Positions 1-7,519 are shown, counted from the stretch's first letter. The stretch: DNA of 11,266 nucleotides from Amoeboradix gromovi (GCA_018985225.1 JADGIF010000307.1:1-11266); one strand, 5' to 3'. Program-made: numbers and translations. Notes: generated by a model from the sequence alone, not told the origin.

Positions 1-76
1 AAAGCTGAAATAATGTTCCAAGTTGTTACAGAAAGTTAGTCTAGTTTTTATATTTGATGTCCCAGTTGTAGTTTTG

Positions 77-82
77 AATAAA
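77..82 (+). terminator. AATAAA poly(A)-like signal
   Basis: An AATAAA hexamer lies in the 185-base stretch left of the first gene. It may end a plus-strand gene whose body lies outside the window. No reading frame that it would serve is visible here, so this is a weak call. Confidence 0.2.
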
Positions 83-185
83 GTAGCCAAAAGCAGTTAA
101 CAATGTTTTAGACAAGTCGAGGAATTAAAAAGTTTGCTATTAGTTATAATCGTCATTACAACGTGAATTATGGCTGCCAATATAT

Positions 186-617
186 TTACTTAATATACTC
201 AATAGGCGTGCAGTTCTTCTTCAAGTTTGTTACCATTTTATCAGCTGTAATCTCGCCATCCCTGCAGTCAATCATATTTGTAATCACACATGTTGTAAAA
301 ACTGTGATCTTGGAAACTTTTTTGTTGTTCACTAGTTTCGAATAATATCCTCCAACTGCTACACCACAGTCTTTGTTTGTATTTGTAAACGTCCCCTTGC
401 GTTGACCTTTCACCAAAGTTACACAATCCGAATATTCATCAGCTGCAATGAATTCTTTAGACTTCACACAGTTTCCAAATACTCTTCGAACGCAAATAGC
501 GTTAATCTTTACATTTTTAATTTCCCGATTGAATGTCAAACTAGTGAAGTAATTGCCAGTGGCTATTCCGCATTTTATTGCACTAATCGCTAAGACTGAA
601 AGAACTTGCAAGAACAT
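186..617 (-). CDS. Secreted protein with a duplicated four-cysteine module
   Basis: An intact single-exon frame encodes 143 residues from ATG at 617 to TAA at 188-186. Residues 1-13 form a short hydrophobic signal peptide, with likely cleavage after the small residues near 11-13. The mature part contains exactly eight cysteines (16, 42, 50, 65 and 84, 110, 118, 136). It is an internal tandem duplication: residues 16-50 align without gaps to 84-118 with 10 of 35 identical positions, including the C-G-[IV]-A-x-G start and matching Y, L and N positions. Cysteine spacing is 26-8-15 in copy one and 26-8-18 in copy two. This suggests two disulfide-stabilised domains in an extracellular protein. I do not recognise the family and assign no function. 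There is no AATAAA on this strand between the stop and the window edge. Confidence 0.8.
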   Translation of the reverse strand: MFLQVLSVLAISAIKCGIATGNYFTSLTFNREIKNVKINAICVRRVFGNCVKSKEFIAADEYSDCVTLVKGQRKGTFTNTNKDCGVAVGGYYSKLVNNKKVSKITVFTTCVITNMIDCRDGEITADKMVTNLKKNCTPIEYIK

Positions 618-1146
618 TTAAAAATTGGAATTCTATCGCTATTTATTCATTTTTTTTGGATATTAATGTTCAATTATTGGTTAATGCAAATACTCAAGTG
701 AGCTTGTACCAATCAAAAGATAAATAAGCAAGTGGCAAGAACATGGTTTTTTTTCATTTGCATTTGCAAAATTATCATATCCAATTTAGATTAGGAAGAG
801 ACTCACTGATAATCAATGATTACGTTTAGTTTTGGCTAGAAATGTCATACCATCTTCTTGAAATTCTCATCCTCAAGGAATAAATTACATGACGCATAGG
901 CTCTAGCTTAATACATTTGCTAGTAATATAGAAGCGTGAAAACGGATCTAGCTTTAGTTTATCTGATACCTTTGTTCATGCAGTCCGAATAAAGCTACTT
1001 TTCGCTTTGATTTGAGATCTTATCATTTCCATATAGCTGCTTAGTGTACTTTTATATCTCGAAATAAGTTTCCATTAAAATGTCACACCTTGTGTACTTT
1101 TGACTAGTAAATACCTAATTAAATTCAACTAATGCCTTTCCCTCAG
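618..1146. other. AT-rich stretch without a resolved gene
   Basis: I could not resolve a gene in this stretch. It should contain the upstream region of the minus-strand secreted gene ending at 617 and the 5' part of the plus-strand spliced gene. Two plus-strand acceptor-like sites are visible: a CTGAT motif followed by a pyrimidine-rich run and CAG ending at 983, and a CTAAT motif followed by CCTTTCCCTCAG ending at 1146. GTAAAT at 1107 would make a 40-base intron with the second. Exon frames upstream of 1107 do not join cleanly, so the start codon of the spliced gene is unknown. Short frames begin at ATG near 842 and 1080, but neither can be confirmed. Confidence 0.4.
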
Positions 1147-2177
1147 AGAGCGTGCAGAGTTATGTATCTGCTGGTAATTTCTTTAGAATTGATTACTCTA
1201 GATGTGGTGATTCAGAGACATTATCATAGATGAGAAGAAATAATATCAAGTTATTATCCAATCAAAAAATCTAGAAAGAAATAAGCTATATATGTAGCTC
1301 CTGTAATTACTATGCATGCTATGTTCCACCAAATCTGTAGCTATCAAGTTTTACACGGGTTTTCTATTTCTGGTTTTGTATCCGATGCCAATCGACTCTC
1401 TCTGTGTCCATTTATAAAATAATCCCGAATTTGATTTCTCTGCCTCCTGAAAAGACATTTCAAGTATGTCACTATGCCAATCTAAGACCTAAACTTAAAT
1501 CTATTACTGGTTTCACCCGGGGCGCAGAAAAGAGAAGAATTCTTAATGAAATTTAGCCATGTTAAATTAAGGTAAAAGTTACTTTAAACTCTGGCTAAAA
1601 TCCTTTTGGTTTTGCATAACACTAGCCTAATTTAGTTGATCTTTCTCATAAATTTTAGTTACTTCTACATGTCGAAAAATATGATCCCAGACTATGTCAT
1701 TAAACTACCAGATTGCGTATTGCAAGTGTGCAAAAATTATATTGGCAGCGGTCCCAATGATCAGTCTCTAAAATGGTTAATAGTTACTCTAGTCTTGTAT
1801 AGTACTGGATGAGCGATTGTTATATACGTCTTATCATTATTAGAGATACTTAATGTATACTTCTGGATAAATATACGACAGAGATAAAAACTATATAAAA
1901 AAAGGTTTGAATTAAGCGAAGTTAACATAAAGCAAAGCGTAAAACTGCTTCGCCAACTTTTCAGGTGAAATCCAGTGAAGCACTTATTCTCTCAGCATTA
2001 ATTACAGGTAAATTGATGTTCAAAATCTAACCTACAAACCTGGTTAATGTAGATGTTCCGCTGCATGTCTGTTACAAAATTACACCAAAGCCGTACCAAA
2101 CTGTGCTGGAGAAATACATATTTGACGAGACTACCAACGAGATGGTGAAGATGGAATCAAGCACCTCAGTGATTTAA
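1147..2177 (+). CDS. Spliced unidentified gene, 5' end and middle unresolved
   Basis: No long frame exists here, but a chain of phase-compatible exons does. Candidate pieces are 1147 to about 1209, about 1298-1377, 1528-1571, 1659 to about 1720-1775, 1965-2007 and 2053-2177, ending at TAA 2175-2177. The best introns are 1572-1658 (AAG|GTAAAA, CCTAAT branch, TTTTAG) and 2008-2052 (CAG|GTAAAT, CTAAC branch, GTAG; 45 bases). Phase is kept across both. The last exon encodes a charged tail. AATAAA overlaps the stop, which supports this as the real 3' end. The donor leaving the 1659 exon is unclear: several phase-0 sites near 1714-1777 would fit acceptor 1964. An alternative exon ending at GTATGT (1464) also joins 1528 in phase. 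The protein matches no family I recognise. The gene converges on the minus-strand gene starting at 2673. Confidence 0.45.
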
Positions 2178-2191
2178 TAAATGGATTTATT
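2176..2191. terminator. Palindromic two-way poly(A) signal
   Basis: AATAAAT, two bases, then ATTTATT form a perfect inverted repeat. It supplies AATAAA on the plus strand (2176-2181, overlapping the stop of the spliced gene ending at 2177) and on the minus strand (2191-2186, 14 bases past the stop of the 2206-2673 gene). The two stop codons are only 28 bases apart. That this one site serves both mRNAs is inferred. Confidence 0.6.
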
Positions 2192-2205
2192 ATGCCGACT
2201 AGATG

Positions 2206-2673
2206 CTAAGTGTCTTCCGACTGGCGCGTCAGAGCGCTGGTACCGGGTTTAACAGGTTGGGACCCCCTGGATAGAGAGCCGAGCACTGAGGCACTCTCCT
2301 GGGAGCTGACACTAGAGGTTGATATCTTTTGGGATATCTGGCTGCTTATTTGGGCTGGACCGGGCCTGCTGTCCAAGGGCGCGGATTTACTGGTCGCGCC
2401 TTCAAGGCTGGCGTTGGCACGGCGCTTCTTTTCACCGACAGCAGTAGCCCCACCCACAGAAGCAGCAAAGAACAATCCCCCCGCACCAAACGCCCAGAGT
2501 ACGATGGCCACAGGAAAGCAGAAACAGCAGCAGCAAATAGATAAGCATGCGTCCGATTGGTCATCAATGTTACCCGCTGTTTCTGGATCTCCAGATACTA
2601 CCGGGTTTGGTTTTTGTTCCATGGAACGTGGCTTCAAAGAGACCCATACAAATTGAAAGAGAATTGATAGCAT
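2206..2673 (-). CDS. Small membrane protein with a cysteine cluster at its membrane segment
   Basis: The frame encodes 155 residues if translation starts at ATG 2673; the frame is open to a GTG nine codons upstream, which I reject as a start. Residues 1-13 are hydrophobic and could be a signal peptide. A short polar stretch follows (14-42), then a run of cysteines at 47-50 and 52 that leads directly into a hydrophobic segment of about 53-80 rich in alanine and glycine. A basic stop-transfer patch (EKKRR, 81-85) and a serine/threonine-rich tail follow. Clustered cysteines beside a membrane segment are often S-acylated, but that is inference. The opposite strand is also open over 2210-2656, but its product has no such organisation. 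This stretch looks more GC-rich than its flanks. A start at the inner Met18 is possible. I recognise no family. Confidence 0.6.
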   Translation of the reverse strand: MLSILFQFVWVSLKPRSMEQKPNPVVSGDPETAGNIDDQSDACLSICCCCFCFPVAIVLWAFGAGGLFFAASVGGATAVGEKKRRANASLEGATSKSAPLDSRPGPAQISSQISQKISTSSVSSQESASVLGSLSRGSQPVKPGTSALTRQSEDT

Positions 2674-2780
2674 CAGTGTCCTAGACAGATATAGTAGCAC
2701 AAGAAAGCAAGGTTACTGTGATTGCAGGTATATTGTTTCGTGGATATCAATCAGCTCAGTAAAAAGTTAAAAAGTTAAAA

Positions 2781-3014
2781 ATGCTCCCGGAGCGACTCCT
2801 TCCAACCTTTCACTTTCTTCATGTGCACAGCCAGTTTTTCTGTATGTGTATTCAACACATGGCTGAATAAGAATCGGCAGGGTTTACAGGATGGCAATTG
2901 TTGCTGTCTCTAGAGATTCTGCAACAAGTAACTAACAGCTACCATAGCCGCTTATCTTCTCACGAGCTGCGGGTGCAGACAGAGCAAGACTGCTACGAAG
3001 TGCTTGCACTGTAA
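2781..3014 (+). CDS. Two-exon gene for a 64-residue protein of unknown function
   Basis: Exon 1 runs 2781-2841 from an ATG with an in-frame stop just upstream. Exon 2 runs 2881-3014 and ends in TAA. The 39-base intron (2842-2880) begins GTATGT, has a CTGAAT branch-like motif and ends CGGCAG. The join is in phase 1 and gives an unbroken 64-residue protein. Unspliced, exon 1 stops at TAA shortly after the donor, and exon 2 has no ATG of its own. The product begins with a hydrophobic and aromatic stretch, continues with a leucine-rich helix-like segment (about 25-35) and ends with a polar, acidic tail. I do not recognise it. It lies 64 bases upstream of the Rpc25 gene on the same strand and is divergent from the 2206-2673 gene. 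An AAAAAGTT tandem repeat directly precedes the ATG. Confidence 0.5.
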
Positions 3015-3078
3015 TAGCAGATGCTTCTTATCGCTGGCACTCTACTGAGGTTTCATTTCCAAGGATAAAATACGGAGG

Positions 3079-3624
3079 ATGTTTACCTGCTGCACCATGG
3101 AAGATCTGATTACCATCATCCCGAAGAACTTTGACGAGGATGTCGAGGAGCAGCTCATCCGATCCATAAAGATCAAGTATATCAACAAGATCATACCAAA
3201 CGTGGGTTGCAGCTTAGCTTTCTGCGAGCTGCTGGAATACGATCAAGGCTTTATATTACACAATGACGGAAGCAGCTACCACAACTCAATATTCAAAATC
3301 ATCGTGTATAGACCACTGGTAGGTGAGATACTTCAAGGCAGGATCTCAAGAAGCTCGAAAGGCGGAATATTTGTCCAGTGCCAGCAGTTCTATGACATTC
3401 TGGTGCCACCAAGATGCATGCCTAGCAACATGGAATACATGGAGGATGAGCAGGTCTGGGTCTGGGCTATGGATGGGCAGAAGAGCTGGCTGGACTCAGG
3501 GGAGGACATCAGAATAAAAGTGGAAAAAGAAGAGTTTTGTGGAGAGGAGAAGAAGAGCGGGTACCTGATAATCGCCTCTATCAATGGCGACGGGCTGGGG
3601 CTTACGAGCTGGTGGGAAGATTGA
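3079..3624 (+). CDS. RPC25: DNA-directed RNA polymerase III subunit Rpc25/RPC8
   Basis: This intact frame of 181 residues is the Pol III counterpart of Rpb7. With its Rpc17 partner it forms the stalk used in initiation at tRNA and 5S genes in the nucleus. Family features are in order: an N-terminal Rpb7-type domain (about 7-80) with an NVG turn (41-43) and a D-G pair before the central strand (63-64); then an S1/OB-like domain (about 82-181) with the pattern F-K-x-I-V-Y-R-P-x-x-G-E-I-x-x-G (72-87), DILVPP (106-111), EQVWVW (124-129), DSGEDIRIKV (139-148) and the typical C-terminus GLGLTSWW (172-179). It is slightly shorter than the roughly 200-residue animal protein because the loop near 150-160 is short. 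The first ATG is chosen because family members also begin MF before the MxxxxxIP segment. A second Met at residue 7 is possible. No intron is seen. Confidence 0.93.
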   Translation: MFTCCTMEDLITIIPKNFDEDVEEQLIRSIKIKYINKIIPNVGCSLAFCELLEYDQGFILHNDGSSYHNSIFKIIVYRPLVGEILQGRISRSSKGGIFVQCQQFYDILVPPRCMPSNMEYMEDEQVWVWAMDGQKSWLDSGEDIRIKVEKEEFCGEEKKSGYLIIASINGDGLGLTSWWED

Positions 3625-3873
3625 GCGCAGGGTTGGTTGCAACTCTGCATAGCATACTTGCCACCCAGAGATGTTTACGGTTGCTTTGTGAGGGCAGGTA
3701 AAGCAGATTCAAACGCTGAGGGGTCTCTCTATCAGAGACGCTCTGGCACAGTAAATAAACAGCTTGATCTTTTATCCAAGGATGCCTCGTCTAAGCCCAC
3801 TTTCAGGCCATATGCATATTTGGATAGTCATATCTCTGCAAACTTCCGCAAGTCGTATCTTATCTTGAAATAG
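3625..3873 (+). other. In-frame open stretch after the Rpc25 stop
   Basis: The Rpc25 frame stays open for 82 sense codons after its TGA, to a TAG at 3871-3873. Rpc25 ends at its normal family C-terminus, so this is more likely 3' UTR than coding sequence. It contains a donor-like G|GTAAAG near 3698 and an AATAAA at 3754-3759. There is also a small inverted repeat, GTCTCT-ctatc-AGAGAC, near 3722-3738. Stop readthrough or an exon of another gene cannot be excluded. No independent ATG-led frame is convincing. Confidence 0.25.
3754..3759 (+). terminator. Probable poly(A) signal of Rpc25
   Basis: AATAAA lies 130 bases downstream of the Rpc25 stop codon. It is the only one between that stop and the convergent gene ending at 3902. 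The assignment rests on position alone. Confidence 0.4.
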
Positions 3874-3900
3874 TAGTTACATGTTTTTACAATCCAGTAA

Positions 3901-3906
3901 TTTATT
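3901..3906 (-). terminator. AATAAA overlapping the stop of the 3902-4471 gene
   Basis: On the minus strand the last codons read CAA TAA A, so AATAAA spans the stop codon itself. The same arrangement is seen at the plus-strand genes ending at 2177 and 6478. It implies a very short 3' UTR. Confidence 0.5.
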
Positions 3907-4471
3907 GCTGGTCCGGTGCAGTAAGAGCGTCTGACGGACACAACGCTAATCCGGCGGATAGTATAGCTTTCAGATTTACATTGCATTCCTCGGCCATTCT
4001 GCTAAGCGCTGTATGAGCTGGACATAATGTGGAGTACATAACTGGCCTTGCATCGAACCGATTTGTGGGATTCTCAGTAGTCGCAAGAACGCCACACTTA
4101 CTTGTGTCAAACTTAAGGCACCCCTGTAGCCAAACTGCAACTCGATATATTCGAAAGTGCGAGATCATGGGCCTTGTAGCTTTAATGGCACGGACCATAT
4201 TTCTTTTTCGCAAGCTTCTTCGCGCGGTCATGAAGCAAGTATTCTCTAATTCAGACATGACATAATCTACAACCATCGCATTATCATCTGTGAATTGATC
4301 TGATGGCCGGGACTGAACGGCTTCCAGAAACCTGAGTTTGGCTTCCTCTGACCAGGCATTACCTCCGTATAAAGGGCATGATCCGCTTGCTGCTTCAGCC
4401 TCACCATCAATCCCTGGCCGCGCACCATTAAAATTTAAAATTTTCCCAAATAAAAGAATGCTCAAAAACAT
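3902..4471 (-). CDS. Putative secreted cysteine-containing protein
   Basis: The frame encodes 189 residues from ATG 4471; it is open to a GTG three codons upstream, which I do not use. Residues 1-17 are a hydrophobic signal peptide with likely cleavage after an Ala near 17. The mature part has seven cysteines (32, 79, 118, 126, 150, 163, 178). It looks largely helical, with a basic patch around 84-95 (RRSLRKR) and an acidic N-terminal section. I recognise no family or catalytic motif. An odd cysteine count would leave one free thiol or allow dimerisation, but this is speculation. The gene runs head to head with the spliced gene on the plus strand to its right. Its AATAAA overlaps the stop codon. 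Confidence 0.7.
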   Translation of the reverse strand: MFLSILLFGKILNFNGARPGIDGEAEAASGSCPLYGGNAWSEEAKLRFLEAVQSRPSDQFTDDNAMVVDYVMSELENTCFMTARRSLRKRNMVRAIKATRPMISHFRIYRVAVWLQGCLKFDTSKCGVLATTENPTNRFDARPVMYSTLCPAHTALSRMAEECNVNLKAILSAGLALCPSDALTAPDQQ

Positions 4472-4523
4472 TTCCCTCACTCCTTCAATCTGTCATATTG
4501 TTGCACAAAACCTGAATTTCTAG

Positions 4524-5597
4524 TCACGTTACATGGAAAAATCTACATCAAGACCTGGATAAGTGGATATGGAGTTTGTTTATTCAGTGTAATGTAATTC
4601 TGAAGTATTAGCAAAACAGATTCCTGCAACGTGACGCCTTGCTCATCAGGACATTATCTGAGCCCGATATTGTTGGTGGTAACTATTTGAATAAGCTCTT
4701 ACTCTTGTTGCAAAAGGGTGCTCTATCGGGTATAGTAGTGGATACTTTTTACAAACTAAAGACATTTTGTTTCGAGCATGCCGGTGATATCAACATTGAA
4801 ATAAAATGCTTACTCTGGAATGCAAGGGCCAAGCTTGAATTTAAAATAGCTGTCCATCCACAATTTCCGTGTCTTGTTCATTGATAGTTTGATGTTTTGA
4901 TTATGAGAGACGATAATAACATGGTGACAATCGTTCCTCAGTGGAGCGGTTCCCACAAAGTAAATGGCTTCTTTTTCATACATATAGTCTACACACTTTT
5001 CAAGGGCATTTTTGCACCCGAGAGATGCTCAAGTATATCAAGTTCATGTATTGCAAGCAGTTCTGAAAAAAGTAGAATTAACGCAACACGAAATTGTGAC
5101 CAACCAAATCGTAAACAAGATGAAAGTCCTGCCTACGAACATCTTGCTCTTCAAATCATGTGCACAGGTCTCAGAGGTCTACATCTATTTCTGGGGCTAA
5201 ATGACCACGACGAAGTTGAATACGTCCAAAATTCAAATAGGATTGAAACAAATGCAAGTAAACAATACTTGAATACATTACTATTCAACTTTTAGGATTT
5301 GAGGCAAATTCTTGGGCTAGAAACTACTGGTAAGTAGCACGATTCCTTCTCCAATTCCTTTACCATAAATTCACGATACTGTGAGGATAGAATTTAGAGA
5401 TTTCTTCCATTAGTATTTGTTACATGGCAAACGTTGATGTGCCACTGCATAATGACAGCATGTCCAGTTGGATTTTAGTTAGACATGATTCACTCTATTT
5501 GGGTTGTATTCGTATTTGTCATTTTGCAAGTAGTTTGCTGCAACGATATAGCTGGCAAGTGAATTTTCAATACAAATTATTAGCAAGCATATTTTAA
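4524..5597 (+). CDS. Spliced unidentified gene with at least seven exons
   Basis: Proposed exons are 4524-4588, 4612-4851, 4888-4959, 4988-5159, 5216-5257, 5296-5329 and 5414-5597 (TAA 5595-5597), about 269 codons, with consistent phase at every joint. Introns are 23, 36, 28, 56, 38, 84 bases. The strongest are 4960-4987 (AAA|GTAAAT...ATATAG), 5258-5295 (GTAAAC...CTTTTAG) and 5330-5413 (GTAAGT...CATTAG). The second exon alone has 80 open codons with ordinary amino-acid composition. Weaker points are the first intron (a GTTTGT donor at 4574 also keeps phase), the GTGCAC donor at 5160 and the missing 5' end: exon 4524 is entered through an acceptor (TTTCTAG) and its start codon is not established. 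The product appears soluble, with a leucine-rich helical segment in the second exon. I recognise no family. It ends 72 bases before the propeller-like gene. Confidence 0.55.
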
Positions 5598-5668
5598 TTA
5601 AAAACACAAAGCGAGTTGCTTTTGATTCGCTAGCATATTCACAAATAGTAAGTATTCAGCAATAGTCA

Positions 5669-6478
5669 ATGCTGCTTACAACACTAACAGCTGGATTGGT
5701 AACCCCTAGTGCATTGGACTTACAAAAGTTTTCCAATGTTAGATTCGATTCCACTAGTTTGGCTCTATCTGGTGATCTCGCTTGTGCAATAGAGTATGCT
5801 GGACATGTAAAATGTTGGAACGCTTATGATACAGCTGCTAAACCGCGTATAGTAACGACACCCGAATCGTTTCTTTCGATTTCAATTTACGGAAACTATG
5901 CATGTGCGACTAGTGCGCCAGGCGAGCCATGGCGAATTTACTGCACCAAAGACATCAAAGAAGACTCGGTGGAATGGGTGCTTGTCTATCATCAAGATCA
6001 CGTGGTGGATGACCTTCTACATTCAGTAGAGCTTGACGGGAGCACTCTTTGCTTCGCTACTCAGTGGAAGCTGAATTGCGCCAACTTTTCCACAGTATTT
6101 AAAGATAAGAAAGCATGGAGTGAAAAAAAGCTACCCCCATTATATAGCATATTAGATATCTCAATATCGAGGAAGCGTGCTTGTCTTTCTTATTTGACGA
6201 TTGGGAGAGCTGACTCTATATCCGATTGCACTGAGGACATAAATGTTAAAAGTCCGGTATGGAAGCCATCGGATCCATCTGCTTCTGGTGTGCAAATCAA
6301 TAAGGATAAAATGTGTGGGACAGATCCCTGGGAGTATTTAGTATGTTATAAGGATAAAAAACGGATAAGCTACGATAGACGATATGTAATGGGATTTGCT
6401 ATTGATGACACTCATATTGTCTTACAGTATTCTGACAGTTCTGATAATTCATTTTTTGTTGCGAGGTTTCCTTTTTAA
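5669..6478 (+). CDS. Secreted six-repeat, beta-propeller-like protein with paired cysteines
   Basis: An intact single-exon frame encodes 269 residues. The N-terminus (about 1-15) is a short hydrophobic leader compatible with a signal peptide. The rest divides into six repeats of roughly 35-49 residues. Five have the pattern small-G-x-x-x-C then a second C after 9-15 residues: C39/C49, C79/C92, C128/C137, C172/C187 and C216/C226. The sixth keeps the strand pattern (around 240-269) but has no cysteine. The first unit resembles RCC1-type repeats (S-G-x-x-A-C-A-x...G-x-V-K-C-W). Ten cysteines in five in-repeat pairs suggest one disulfide per blade in an extracellular propeller. No catalytic residues or known ligand site are evident. 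The closest idea is an RCC1/BLIP-II-like or tectonin-like fold; the fold is inferred. An AATAAA overlaps the stop. Confidence 0.75.
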   Translation: MLLTTLTAGLVTPSALDLQKFSNVRFDSTSLALSGDLACAIEYAGHVKCWNAYDTAAKPRIVTTPESFLSISIYGNYACATSAPGEPWRIYCTKDIKEDSVEWVLVYHQDHVVDDLLHSVELDGSTLCFATQWKLNCANFSTVFKDKKAWSEKKLPPLYSILDISISRKRACLSYLTIGRADSISDCTEDINVKSPVWKPSDPSASGVQINKDKMCGTDPWEYLVCYKDKKRISYDRRYVMGFAIDDTHIVLQYSDSSDNSFFVARFPF

Positions 6479-6483
6479 ATAAA
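6478..6483 (+). terminator. AATAAA overlapping the stop of the propeller-like gene
   Basis: The end reads TTT TAA ATA AA, so the AATAAA hexamer starts on the last base of the stop codon. It marks the likely mRNA end just before the next spliced gene. Confidence 0.5.
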
Positions 6484-6536
6484 TCTGTCAAAATCGCATC
6501 ACACCAGTGTCTCGGATCTTTAGTGCTGAAGTAGAC

Positions 6537-7445
6537 ATGCTTATTAGGATGAGATTGTTTTGAATTGATGCCTCCGAATCATCGTTAATAATTCTCACAA
6601 GGTAGAATCCAATAATTTCTTCAAGCTGGTAACATAAAAAGCAAGCATTATTAAAGATCCGAGCCGCCTTCCATTATACCTAATCCGGTTCTGCTAACCA
6701 AAAATGAGCTCAGTGCTGAGGAGAAGAACACAATCGAGAAACTGAGCAACGATATCATCACATCAATACACCCAGAGGGGTCTCTGCCATACAGATATTT
6801 CACCCGCGTCATCTATCCGGACTTGGAACCAAGGCCGAAGCACAAGAGCAACCAATCAGGACCTGTGAGGAGATCAAAATCAATAAACACTGAGCGTCTA
6901 TTACTAGCACCTTTCCTTGTAGCTACACTTTCCAGTGGTGACTTGCCCCGCTTATAACCAAAAACAACTGGCATTACCCATACCTTGCAACAATAACAGG
7001 GCTATGCTGTGTAGGCTGTTATCCTCAATTAACGTAGAGCGACCCCTCATTAAAAGTCCTGCTTTACCACAAATCAATAATTTCACAGAAGAACTAGCAG
7101 TAGCTGTTGCTCCCTAAAGAAATTGCTCACACTTCCACTACATTAGGCGGCACTGGGCCAGGATTATTTCAGAATTAGCCCTCGCTAGAATTGAACTTTG
7201 GGAAACAGAATTATCTTTTTCAGTAAAAGCCTGAAGTAGACTCAGCACACTTTTGTATATAAATATGTGCATCTCTTTTCAGCAAGGCACATATGAAAGG
7301 TACCTAATCCAGTTCCTTCTTTCCAGCTAGTATTCCAGTCGAAGAGTCCCTGGCATATATCTCTGAGGTGTACCCAACTGAATCTGACCCGCGGCTCGCT
7401 CGACAAACCGTGAACTCTATCTTGAAGAGTGATTTAAGTAATTAA
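6537..7445 (+). CDS. Spliced unidentified gene with a 17-base micro-exon
   Basis: Proposed exons: 6537-6556 (ATG, tentative), 6657-6864, 6923 to an unresolved donor, a piece from 7120 or 7147 to 7222, 7283-7299 (17 bases) and 7331-7445 (TAA 7443-7445). The best introns are 6865-6922 (GTGAGG...CTTGTAG), 7223-7282 (TCA|GTAAAA...CTTTTCAG, 60 bases) and 7300-7330 (GTACCTAAT...GCTAG, 31 bases). All keep phase and give a well-formed charged C-terminus. The problem is the centre: 6923-7222 is one frame except for a TAA at 7115-7117. An intron from a phase-2 donor near 7008-7019 (GTGTAG or GTTATC) to acceptor 7119 or 7146 would remove it, at the cost of about 34 open codons. A nonsense mutation is the alternative. 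The protein has a basic, helical middle and an acidic C-terminal helix. I recognise no family. Confidence 0.5.
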
Positions 7446-7496
7446 TTTATTTGAGCATACCATTTCACATGCTAACATTAGCCCTAGTTTAATAAA
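7446..7496. terminator. Two opposed AATAAA signals between convergent genes
   Basis: Between the stop codons of the plus-strand gene (7445) and the minus-strand gene (7520) lie AATAAA on the minus strand (7451-7446) and AATAAA on the plus strand (7491-7496). Each sits downstream of its own stop within the 74-base gap. Their placement supports both gene ends. Confidence 0.5.
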
Positions 7497-7519
7497 CCTA
7501 TATGACTGGTTACTTTCAG

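Noticed and set aside
1777-1875. In-frame TGA (about 1810) within an extended frame, suggesting a changed genetic code.
   Set aside because: eEF1A, Rpc25 and the propeller gene use TAA or TGA as ordinary stops at their expected ends, and the extension is AT-rich hydrophobic sequence likely to be intronic.
2210-2656. Plus-strand 148-codon frame.
   Set aside because: It lies opposite the 155-residue membrane protein. Its composition shows no organised domain, and it is best explained as a shadow of the minus-strand frame.
2049-5438. Shared peptide NVDVPLH readable near 2047-2067 and 5430-5450.
   Set aside because: In the first gene the N and V fall inside the proposed intron, and similarity stops at the seventh residue, so chance is the simpler reading.
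5485-5562. An ATG-led 25-codon frame that looks like an ideal signal peptide upstream of the propeller gene.
   Set aside because: It overlaps, in another frame, the longer last exon (5414-5597) of the spliced gene. It joins 5669 only through a GTAGTT donor at 5530, and the propeller gene has its own leader.
7130-7200. Possible tRNA or other small RNA gene.
   Set aside because: No GTTCGA-type B box with a matching A box and acceptor stem could be found here or elsewhere, and the segment reads as a protein exon.
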